Assembly (NCBI RefSeq): GCF_035918395.1
Contig: NZ_CP142362.1
Coordinates: 4,191,501 to 4,255,500 of the forward strand
Direction: 5' to 3'
Origin: Mycolicibacterium sp. ND9-15
GTDB taxonomy: Bacteria > Actinomycetota > Actinomycetes > Mycobacteriales > Mycobacteriaceae
Length of the DNA stretch: 64,000 nt
The notes beneath the pieces are model-generated. The model did not search any database. It was not told the origin of the DNA and saw only the letters and a program-made list of their open reading frames with translations. Below are positions 9,517 to 16,579 of the stretch, one piece after another (the first letter of the stretch is position 1; the number at the start of each line of letters is the position of its first letter). Made by a program: the position numbers and the translations under genes.

Positions 9517-9903
9517 ATGGGCCACGCCAGGACGCGCGGGTGTCCCTGCGGCAGCGGTGCTGCATACTTTGCCTGCTGCGAACCGCTTCACGACGGTGAG
9601 CGCGTGGCGGCGACCGCTGAGCAACTCATGCGGTCGCGCTATGTCGCCTTCGCAAAGGGCCTCGCGGACTATCTTTTTCGTACCTGGCATCCGCGTACGC
9701 GCCCGCCGGAGGTGACAGTCGACCCGGACATGACGTGGTGTGGTCTGACGATCACCGACGTGGTCTCCGGTGGCGCCGACGATGAACTCGGCGAGGTGGA
9801 GTTCGAGGCACGGTACACCCGCACCGGGCGGCCGGGCGCACTGCACGAGCGCAGCCGGTTCGAGCGTCGCGCGGGCCGCTGGTTCTATCTCGACAGCGTC
9901 TGA
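9517..9903 (+). CDS. YchJ-like SEC-C/NTF2-fold protein
   Basis: A 128-aa small protein starting three bases after bkdC. The N-terminus has a cysteine cluster CPCGSGAAYFACCEP, a SEC-C-like metal-binding motif. It is followed by an NTF2-like domain with the family segment AEQLMRSRYVAFAKG and a C-terminal RSRFERRAGRWFYLD. The YchJ/UPF0225 family is widespread and its biochemical role is unclear. Its position suggests co-transcription with the dehydrogenase operon. I infer nothing more specific. Confidence 0.8.
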   Translation: MGHARTRGCPCGSGAAYFACCEPLHDGERVAATAEQLMRSRYVAFAKGLADYLFRTWHPRTRPPEVTVDPDMTWCGLTITDVVSGGADDELGEVEFEARYTRTGRPGALHERSRFERRAGRWFYLDSV

Positions 9904-9925
9904 GTCGCCGCCCCGTCGCGCTGAA

Positions 9926-9976
9926 TTCTGCGTCTAGGGTCGTGGTCTACGAAGCGGCGCAGCCCTGGACGCAGAA
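9926..9976. repeat. Palindromic element between convergent genes
   Basis: An inverted repeat with 14-base arms, TTCTGCGTCTAGGG and CCCTGGACGCAGAA, pairing 13 of 14 positions around a 23-base centre. It fills most of the gap between the convergent ychJ and echA genes. It could serve as a bidirectional terminator or be a dispersed extragenic palindrome. No T-tract follows on either strand. Confidence 0.65.
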
Positions 9977-9999
9977 ACGAGCTCGGACACCGCCAAAAG

Positions 10000-10752
10000 T
10001 CACTTGCGTTTGGCGGCGGCGAGGCGTTCGGCGAACTCGGGGGAGCTGATGGAGGTGGCCTGCGGACCGAGTTCGGTCTCGACCGCGATGCGGTGCTGGT
10101 CGACGTCGACGACACCTGGGTTGGCGGTCGCTCGCATCGACGCCTTGGTCGCGAGCACCACCTCACGCGGTGCGCCCGCCGGCCCCTTGGCCAACTCACG
10201 CGCGGCGGCCACCGCGTCCTCGGCGACCTCGAGCGCCAGCCCGTACCGCACGGCGGCATCGGCGTCGAACCGCATCCCGAACAGCAACGAGGCGCGGGCA
10301 GCCTGTGGCCCGACCGCTCGCTGCAGCATCCAGGTCGCACCGCCGCCCGGGTGGATGCCCAACTTCTGGAAGCGAGGGTCGAAAAGCGCCGCCGGCCCGG
10401 CGATACGCACGTCGGCCGCCAGCGCCAGGTTCAGCCCGGCGCCGACCGCCGCGCCGTTGACCGCCGCGATGGTGGGCAGCGCGCAGTTGGCGACCGCGAG
10501 GAAGCCGTCGTAGATCCTGAGCAGCCCCTCCTCGGTCGCCGAACCGAGCGCGCTCAGGTCTGCGCCGGCACAGAACGCCTTACCCGCACCCGTGACGATC
10601 ACCGCGTGCACCTGCGGGTTCGCCTCCGCGGCATCCACGGCTTGGCGCAACGCCGCGGACATCTCGAACGTGACCGCGTTGCGACGCTCCGGGTCGTTGA
10701 CGGTGAGAACGGCGATGCGGTCCTCGATGTGGACCAGTACGGGATCAATCAC
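10000..10752 (-). CDS. echA14: Enoyl-CoA hydratase/isomerase family protein (EchA14-like)
   Basis: Crotonase-fold protein of 250 aa with a GTG start. The oxyanion-hole segments are VIVTGAGKAFCAGADLSAL (about residues 52-70) and AVNGAAVGAGLNLALAADVRIA (about 100-120). The following GIHPGGGATWML segment has Gly where many hydratases have the first catalytic Glu, so the exact reaction is uncertain. It lies convergent to the leucine-catabolic operon, matching the echA14 position in M. tuberculosis, but is a separate transcription unit. Likely acyl-CoA substrate; pathway not assigned. Confidence 0.85.
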   Translation of the reverse strand: MIDPVLVHIEDRIAVLTVNDPERRNAVTFEMSAALRQAVDAAEANPQVHAVIVTGAGKAFCAGADLSALGSATEEGLLRIYDGFLAVANCALPTIAAVNGAAVGAGLNLALAADVRIAGPAALFDPRFQKLGIHPGGGATWMLQRAVGPQAARASLLFGMRFDADAAVRYGLALEVAEDAVAAARELAKGPAGAPREVVLATKASMRATANPGVVDVDQHRIAVETELGPQATSISSPEFAERLAAAKRK

Positions 10753-10780
10753 CCGCTCAGCCTAGTGACCGCGCCGCTGT

Positions 10781-11164
10781 TCAGTTCGCGATGGTGAGCG
10801 TGACGTTGTGCAGGGCCACCGCGACATCGCTGGGCAGGATGTCGACGAACGTGGGCACGTCGCGGATCGCCCCACCCGAGGCGATCACGTTTCCGGGATA
10901 GCTGGGGCTGCACGGAAAGTCGTGGCATCGGTACCAGGAGCCCGGTGCGCTCTGATAGGGAAACATGCTGGGCGCCTGGTCGACTCGATACCGCCCGGGT
11001 TCGATCGAAGCCGTCGTCCAACCCGGCCGCGGGTTCGTGCTGACGTTGAAGACGCCGTTGCTGCCGTAGCTCGGCGGGCCGGCATGCGCGGGTATCGCCA
11101 ACGCGATGGTCAACACGCTGCCTGACACCGCGGCTGCGGTCCTGCGAGCGCGTTTCGAGTTCAC
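10781..11164 (-). CDS. Small secreted hypothetical protein
   Basis: A 127-aa protein with a GTG start and a clear Sec signal peptide: basic NSKRARR, hydrophobic core, and a probable cleavage after PAHA near residue 28. The mature part is about 100 aa, with two Cys in YRCHDFPCSPSY that could form a disulfide. It ends in a beta-rich segment. No known domain is recognised; the pattern PGRYRVDQ...WYRC resembles small mycobacterial exported proteins. It sits between echA and a thioesterase gene on the same strand with short gaps, but no functional link is evident. Confidence 0.7.
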   Translation of the reverse strand: MNSKRARRTAAAVSGSVLTIALAIPAHAGPPSYGSNGVFNVSTNPRPGWTTASIEPGRYRVDQAPSMFPYQSAPGSWYRCHDFPCSPSYPGNVIASGGAIRDVPTFVDILPSDVAVALHNVTLTIAN

Positions 11165-11224
11165 CAGCCGAGTGTATCGGCCGGTGGCGGCCGTGACGGA
11201 GCTATCGGCGGCACAGCGGCCCGG

Positions 11225-11977
11225 CTACAACTTGGCGATCAACGCGGCGGCCCGGACGTCGTCGCCCACCGTCAATGCGATGTGCACTCTGTCGCCGCGC
11301 CGCGCCCACCGGATCCTGACATCCTCGCCGTACCGGATCGGCCGGCGGTATTCCACGACCGTGCGGTACGGAGCGCGGCAGACGTCGGGAACGTGGGCCA
11401 TGACTTCGTGGATGGCATGCCAGTAGGCCGTGTTGGTGACGTGCACGAAGAAGTCGATGTCGGTGCGCCGCAACGGAAAAGCCATGACCTCGTCGGCATC
11501 GTCGAGGTTGCGGAGCCACGGCCGCCACTTCAGGCGCAGCTCGTCGGTGGTCGTCGCGAACCGCGCGATCAGACTGTCGGAGGCGCGCTGCGGCGTCAGG
11601 GTCTTGCTGTTGATGGCGATCCAGAAGCCCTCCGTCTCGATGCGGCCGCCGTCGCTGCCGACCAGGTCGACGCGCATCGTGCACCACCGGGTCGACAACG
11701 CCGAGCACCAGCGACTGAACGACACCTCGTTAGGAAACTCGACCGGCTCGATGACGTCGATGACGGTGCGCTGGACGAGCCAATGGGGGTGGTCGTCGGC
11801 CTCGCCGGCGTCGACGAGGTTCTCCGCCCCGACCTCCTGGATGTAGCGGGCCACCCCGTCGAGGCGCAGGTGCAGGTCGCCGTCGATGTCGCCGGTGGCG
11901 ACGCGCCACGCCGTGCGGTAGACGTATCCGGTGTCCGGCAGTGGACTCAGCCGGCGCTCGACGTCGTCGGCGGTCAC
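11225..11977 (-). CDS. Acyl-ACP thioesterase-like hot-dog protein (Rv2001-like)
   Basis: A 250-aa tandem hot-dog protein resembling the acyl-ACP thioesterase family. Segments such as DGVARYIQEVGAENLVD, FWIAINSKTLTPQR and DIDFFVHVTNTAYWHAIHE fit the Asp-Asn-His active-site layout of each hot-dog half. The start chosen is the GTG that overlaps the RibD-like stop by four bases (GTGA); a longer upstream reading lies wholly inside that gene and is Arg-rich. It would hydrolyse acyl-ACP or acyl-CoA thioesters. Substrate unknown. Confidence 0.75.
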   Translation of the reverse strand: MTADDVERRLSPLPDTGYVYRTAWRVATGDIDGDLHLRLDGVARYIQEVGAENLVDAGEADDHPHWLVQRTVIDVIEPVEFPNEVSFSRWCSALSTRWCTMRVDLVGSDGGRIETEGFWIAINSKTLTPQRASDSLIARFATTTDELRLKWRPWLRNLDDADEVMAFPLRRTDIDFFVHVTNTAYWHAIHEVMAHVPDVCRAPYRTVVEYRRPIRYGEDVRIRWARRGDRVHIALTVGDDVRAAALIAKL

Positions 11978-12672
11978 ATCGGGGACCGTGAGTACTTGAG
12001 ATAGAGGTAATCCGAGTGCGCCAGCGCGTGATTGAGGTGCAACGCGCGCGGAGTGGCGAGGGCGCCGCCACCGAGACCCACGTTCTGTACGCCGGCGAGC
12101 CGGGGCGCGATCGTCACGCACAGTTCGTCGATCAGATCGGCCGCTGTCAGTTCATCGAGCAGGGTGGGTCCGCCTTCGCAGAGGATTCGCTTCATGCCGC
12201 GCGCCCGGAACTGCGCGAGCAAGTCGGCGAAATCGACGTTCTCCTCACCGGCGAGGACGACCTCGCGACGCTTGTCGGTCGTCAGCGCATGATCCTTGGC
12301 CGCTCGTGCGGTCGTCACGAGGATGGGCCGCTGGGCGGAATCCGCGAACATCGTTTCCGGCAGCGCGCCCGAGTTACTGACGACGGCGATCCGGGCAAGG
12401 GGCCGACCGCCCTGCCCGGTGGCGACGCGGACGGGACCGTAGCCCTCGGCACGAGCGGTTCCGGCGCCGACCAGGACCGCGTCGGCGAATCCGCGAAGCT
12501 CCCGCACCATCGCCTGGTCCACCGGCTCCGAAAGCGGGCCGGCCCGCCCGGCGAAGGCAGCCGCGCCGTCGGCGCTGAAGATCATGTTGGCCCGCACGCC
12601 GTTCGGAGGTACCCGGTAGTACTCGAGCAGTTCGGCGAGGCCGGCCACCGTCGCCAGATGCGGTGGTTTCAT
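11974..12672 (-). CDS. RibD C-terminal-like (pyrimidine) reductase, Rv2671-like
   Basis: A 232-aa protein with the dihydrofolate-reductase-like fold of the RibD C-terminal domain. It contains ANMIFSADGAAAFAGRAGPLS at the N-terminus, VLVGAGTARAEGYGPV for NADPH binding, and the diagnostic KRILCEGGPTLLDEL. It lacks the deaminase half of bifunctional RibD. M. tuberculosis Rv2671 of this type can substitute for dihydrofolate reductase when overproduced and is linked to antifolate resistance. Its ATG overlaps the stop of the preceding flavin-reductase gene, implying coupled expression. Confidence 0.83.
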   Translation of the reverse strand: MKPPHLATVAGLAELLEYYRVPPNGVRANMIFSADGAAAFAGRAGPLSEPVDQAMVRELRGFADAVLVGAGTARAEGYGPVRVATGQGGRPLARIAVVSNSGALPETMFADSAQRPILVTTARAAKDHALTTDKRREVVLAGEENVDFADLLAQFRARGMKRILCEGGPTLLDELTAADLIDELCVTIAPRLAGVQNVGLGGGALATPRALHLNHALAHSDYLYLKYSRSPM

Positions 12673-13169
12673 GCTTCGTGTCCCGGCGTGAGGTCGCGGA
12701 CATCGGCGGAGGTCACCCAGTCGCCGAAATCGCGCGTCGACTGGCCTGCCACCGGCTCGAGCAGGTGGCCGACGTGATCGCCGACGTCGAAGCGACGACG
12801 GATCTCACCGGCGAACCACGCACCGGCATCGTCGAGTATCGGTAAGCCCGCCGGACCGGTGTGCCACGCCGCGCGGTCGAATTTGTTGACCCGGTCACCG
12901 GTCTCACTGCCGAAGAGGCGCGCCAGTTCGATGTGCCGACGGGCCACGAGGTGTACGGCCAGGTGGGTGGCCTCGCACCCAACGCGGTAGGTGCGGTTCT
13001 TCTTGGACAGGCCGATAAGAAACCCGGGCGGACTGATGCTGGTCTGGCTGGCGAAACCCACCAGACATCCGGCCAGTTCGGCGCCGTTGGTCGTGGTCAC
13101 CACGAACATCGGGTAGTCCAGCAGTCCCACCAGGGCATCGAATGCTTCGCTCCCTTGAGATTCGGACAT
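12669..13169 (-). CDS. Flavin reductase-like FMN-binding protein
   Basis: A 166-aa split-barrel flavin reductase. The N-terminal half reads PMFVVTTT, then GCLVGFASQTSISPPGFLIGL and SKKNRTY, the FMN-binding core of the family, and ends with a GHEA tail. The ATG at the MSESQGSEAF start is preferred; upstream in-frame codons run toward the tRNA gene. It is the first gene of a three-gene coupled set with the RibD-like reductase and thioesterase. It may supply reduced flavin or act as an F420/FMN oxidoreductase; the partner is unknown. Confidence 0.8.
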   Translation of the reverse strand: MSESQGSEAFDALVGLLDYPMFVVTTTNGAELAGCLVGFASQTSISPPGFLIGLSKKNRTYRVGCEATHLAVHLVARRHIELARLFGSETGDRVNKFDRAAWHTGPAGLPILDDAGAWFAGEIRRRFDVGDHVGHLLEPVAGQSTRDFGDWVTSADVRDLTPGHEA

Positions 13170-13254
13170 CGCTGCAGTATTCCCGTCTGGTGGTCGATGG
13201 GTGGGCTCTCGGCGAGCGCATGTTTCGCACACCGGCACGGCGTCCGCCGACGAG

Positions 13255-13327
13255 CGCCCCCGGCAGGACTCGAACCTGCGACCAGCCGCTTAGAAGGCGG
13301 CTGCTCTATCCGCTGAGCTACGAGGGC
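13255..13327 (-). tRNA. tRNA-Arg (anticodon TCT)
   Basis: A 73-base cloverleaf on the minus strand. The acceptor stem GCCCTCG pairs with CGGGGGC (one T-G pair), and the T arm contains GGTTCGAGTCC. The anticodon loop CTTCTAA gives TCT, decoding AGA. There is no encoded CCA. It lies between the flavin-reductase gene and the lipid operon. Confidence 0.95.
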
Positions 13328-13454
13328 AGTTGGTCCGGAGTGTATCGCTCCACTGGTCGTCGGCCGTCCTGCAGCTACCAAAGCCTCTCGCGCCCGCTGG
13401 CGGCGGACTAGCGTGGTGGCCACACGACTTGACGATGAGGAGGAAGCGCGGCCC

Positions 13455-14939
13455 ATGAGCGACGTGCCGGAACTCGATGCGTCGGGACTTCCCGAGGAAC
13501 TCAGCCCGTTCGACCAGATCCTGCACCGCGGCGAGGCCAACCCGCGCACCCGGTCGGGGATCATGACCGTCGAGATCCTGGACTGTGCGCCGGACTGGGA
13601 TACGTTTCGCGCAAAGTTCGAGAACGCGTCGCGCAAGGTGCTGCGGCTGCGGCAGAAGGTGGTGATGCCGACGCTGCCGACCGTGGCGCCGCGGTGGGTC
13701 GTCGACCCCGACTTCAACCTCGACTTCCATCTCCGGCGGGTGCGCGCCCCGCAACCCGGCACCTTCCGGCAGGTGCTCGACCTGGCCGAGGTCGCCGCGC
13801 AGTCGCCGCTCGACATCTCGCGACCGCTGTGGACGGCCACTCTCGTCGAGGGGCTTGCCGACAACCGCGCCGCGATGGTCGTTCACCTCAGCCACGCGGT
13901 CACCGACGGCGTCGGTGGTGTCGAGATGTTCGCGAATCTCTATGACCTCGAGCGTGACCCGCCGCCCCAGCCCGTGCCGCCGCTCCCGATCCCGCAGGAC
14001 CTTTCGCCCAATGACCTGATGAGACAAGGGATCATTCGGCTGCCGGGAACCATCGCAGGCCGCGTGCGCGGCGCCCTGTTCGGCGCCGCACACGTCGCAG
14101 GCGAGGTGATCCGCGATCCGATCTCACGGTTCGGCAGCGCCGTCGAGTACGTCATGTCGGGGGCACGCGTGGTCGGCCCGGCCGCGGATCCGTCGCCGGT
14201 CCTGCGGCGCCGGAGCCTGTCGTCGCGTAGCGAGGCGATCGACATCGAGTTCGGCATCTTGCATCGGGCTGCCAAGGCCGCGGACGGCTCCATCAACGAC
14301 GCGTATCTGGCCGGTTTGTGCGGTGCGCTGCGGCTCTATCACGAAGCGATGGGCGTGCCGATCGAGACGCTGCCGATGGCGGTGCCGGTCAACCTCCGTT
14401 CGGACGCCGATCCGGCGGGTGGAAACCGCTTTGCGGGCGTCAATCTTGCGGCGCCGATCGGTCTGACCGATCCGGAAATCCGCATCCGGAACATCCGCTC
14501 CCAGATGACCACCAGGCGCGAGGAACGGGCCATCGACATGGTCACCGCCATTGCACCACTGGTGGGTCTGCTACCCGACACGGCCCTGGAGTCGATGGCC
14601 GGCTCCATCGTCAACGCCGACGTCCAGGCCAGCAATGTCCCCGTGTACGCCGGTGACACGTTCATCGCCGGCGCCAAAGTCCTACGGCAGTACGGGCTCG
14701 GCCCGCTACCGGGGGTCGCGATGATGGTGGTGCTGGTCTCGCGATCCGGCTACTGCACCATCACCAGTCGCTATGACCGCGCGGCGATCGTCGATCCGCA
14801 GTTGTGGGCGCGCTGCCTGCTGTCGGGTTTCGACGAGGTGCTCGCCCTCGGCGGCGACGACCGAGCCGAACCCGCCTCGTTCGCCGTCGACACAAGCTCA
14901 TCCAGTTCACCGTCATCCAATGGGAGTGCAGCGCAATGA
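13455..14939 (+). CDS. Wax ester synthase/diacylglycerol acyltransferase (WS/DGAT) family, Rv2484c-like
   Basis: A 494-aa O-acyltransferase that would join an acyl-CoA to diacylglycerol or a fatty alcohol. The catalytic block usually written HHxxxDG reads SHAVTDG here (residues 146-152): the second, catalytic His147 and Asp151 are kept but the first His is Ser. Further family segments are ISRPLWTATLVEGL and AVPVNLRSDADPAGGN. The ATG at 13455, after GAGGAGGAAG, is chosen over the ATG 42 bases upstream. It leads a coupled glycerolipid operon. A TAGCGT box about 45 bases upstream of the start could be a -10. Confidence 0.88.
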   Translation: MSDVPELDASGLPEELSPFDQILHRGEANPRTRSGIMTVEILDCAPDWDTFRAKFENASRKVLRLRQKVVMPTLPTVAPRWVVDPDFNLDFHLRRVRAPQPGTFRQVLDLAEVAAQSPLDISRPLWTATLVEGLADNRAAMVVHLSHAVTDGVGGVEMFANLYDLERDPPPQPVPPLPIPQDLSPNDLMRQGIIRLPGTIAGRVRGALFGAAHVAGEVIRDPISRFGSAVEYVMSGARVVGPAADPSPVLRRRSLSSRSEAIDIEFGILHRAAKAADGSINDAYLAGLCGALRLYHEAMGVPIETLPMAVPVNLRSDADPAGGNRFAGVNLAAPIGLTDPEIRIRNIRSQMTTRREERAIDMVTAIAPLVGLLPDTALESMAGSIVNADVQASNVPVYAGDTFIAGAKVLRQYGLGPLPGVAMMVVLVSRSGYCTITSRYDRAAIVDPQLWARCLLSGFDEVLALGGDDRAEPASFAVDTSSSSSPSSNGSAAQ

Positions 14940-16579
14940 CTTCGGCAAACGGTGAGCCCTCGCGGCGGACTATGCGGCTGCCGGGGTCGGTCGCCGAGAT
15001 CCAGGCCAGCCCCCAGGGACCTCAGGTGGGGGCGTTCTTCGACCTCGACGGTACCTTGGTCGCCGGCTTCACCGGTGTGGTGATGACGCAGGACCGATTT
15101 CGTCGCCGGCAGATGTCGATGGGGGAGTTCATCGGCATGGTTCAGGCCGGCCTCAACCACCAACTGGGCCGCTCGGAGTTCGAGGACCTGATCGGCAAGG
15201 GTGCGCGAATGCTGCGCGGCAACTCGCTCGACGCCGTCGACGAACTCGCCGAGCGGTTGTTCGTCCAGAAGATCGTCAGCCGCATCTACCCCGAGATGCG
15301 GGAGTTGGTGCGCGCGCACATGGCCCGGGGCCACACCGTCGTGCTCAGCTCGTCGGCGCTGACGGTCCAGGTGGAGCCCGTCGCGCGGTTTCTCGGCATC
15401 GAGAACGTGCTGAGCAACACGTTCGAGATCGACGAAGACGGCTTGCTTACCGGCGAGGTGACCAGACCGATCATCTGGGGGCCCGGTAAGGCCCGGGCGG
15501 TGCAGAAGTTCGCCGCCGAGCACGGTGTCGACCTGTCCAAGAGCTACTTCTACGCCGACGGCGACGAGGACGTCGCGCTGATGTACCTAGTCGGTAACCC
15601 GCGGCCGACGAACCCCGGAGGCAAGCTCGCCGCGGTCGCCGCCAAGCGCGGCTGGCCCGTGCTGCGCTTCACCAGTCGCAGTGGTGCAAACCCGATTTCG
15701 CAACTCCGTACCGCTGCGGGCATCGCGACCATGGGCCCGATCGCGGCTGGGGCAGTCGGGCTGGGCCTGCTGACCCGAAGCAAGCGCACCGGTGTCAACT
15801 TCTTCACCGCGGCGTTCGGCCGGGCGCTGATGAGCACGATCGGCATCAACCTCAACGTGCTCGGCAAGGAGAACCTGACCAAGCAGCGGCCCGCGGTGTT
15901 CCTGTTCAACCACCGCAACCAGGCCGACCCGTTGATCGCGGGTCATCTGGTGGACACCAATTTCACGTCGGTCGGAAAGAGGGAACTGGAGAAGGATCCC
16001 ATCGTCGGCACCCTCGGCAGGATCATGGACGCCGCGTTCATCGACCGAGAGGATCCGGAGAAGGCGGTCGAGGGGCTGAAGAAGGTCGAGGATCTGGCCC
16101 GCAAGGGGTTGTCGATCCTGATCGCTCCGGAGGGCACGCGGTTGGACACCACCGAGGTCGGACCGTTCAAGAAGGGTCCCTTCCGGATTGCGATGTCAGT
16201 CGGTATCCCTCTAGTGCCCATAGTGATTCGCAATGCGGAGGTGATCGCCGCCCGCGATTCGAGCACGTTCAATCCCGGTACGGTCGACGTGGTGGTCTAC
16301 CCGCCGATACCCGTCGACGACTGGAACCACGACAACATGGAGGACCGCATCGCCGAGGTGCGTCAGCTCTATCTCGACACGTTGGCGGACTGGCCGCACG
16401 ACAAACTACCCACCCCCGAGCTCTACACCCGCCGCGCGTCCTCGTCGAAGAAGGCGCCCGCCAAGAAGAAGCCGCCCGCCGAGAAGCCCGCGGCCGGCAA
16501 ACCGGCTGCGAAGAAAGCGGCGGCGAAGACAGCGGTCAAGAAGGCGGCACCGAAATCCGCGGGCAAGGGGCGTCCGTGA
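14936..16579 (+). CDS. plsC: Bifunctional HAD-like phosphatase / 1-acylglycerol-3-phosphate acyltransferase
   Basis: A 547-aa fusion. The N-terminal HAD phosphatase domain has the nucleophile motif FFDLDGT (Asp36, Asp38), the SSSALTVQVEPVA segment and YADGDEDVALM. The second half is an LPLAT acyltransferase with FNHRNQADPL (the HX4D motif) and EGTRLDTTE. It ends in a 45-residue Lys/Ala/Pro tail with 14 lysines. It resembles Rv2483c and probably makes phosphatidic acid, perhaps dephosphorylating a lipid intermediate too. Its ATG overlaps the WS/DGAT stop (ATGA), and its stop overlaps the plsB2 start (GTGA). Confidence 0.9.
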   Translation: MTSANGEPSRRTMRLPGSVAEIQASPQGPQVGAFFDLDGTLVAGFTGVVMTQDRFRRRQMSMGEFIGMVQAGLNHQLGRSEFEDLIGKGARMLRGNSLDAVDELAERLFVQKIVSRIYPEMRELVRAHMARGHTVVLSSSALTVQVEPVARFLGIENVLSNTFEIDEDGLLTGEVTRPIIWGPGKARAVQKFAAEHGVDLSKSYFYADGDEDVALMYLVGNPRPTNPGGKLAAVAAKRGWPVLRFTSRSGANPISQLRTAAGIATMGPIAAGAVGLGLLTRSKRTGVNFFTAAFGRALMSTIGINLNVLGKENLTKQRPAVFLFNHRNQADPLIAGHLVDTNFTSVGKRELEKDPIVGTLGRIMDAAFIDREDPEKAVEGLKKVEDLARKGLSILIAPEGTRLDTTEVGPFKKGPFRIAMSVGIPLVPIVIRNAEVIAARDSSTFNPGTVDVVVYPPIPVDDWNHDNMEDRIAEVRQLYLDTLADWPHDKLPTPELYTRRASSSKKAPAKKKPPAEKPAAGKPAAKKAAAKTAVKKAAPKSAGKGRP

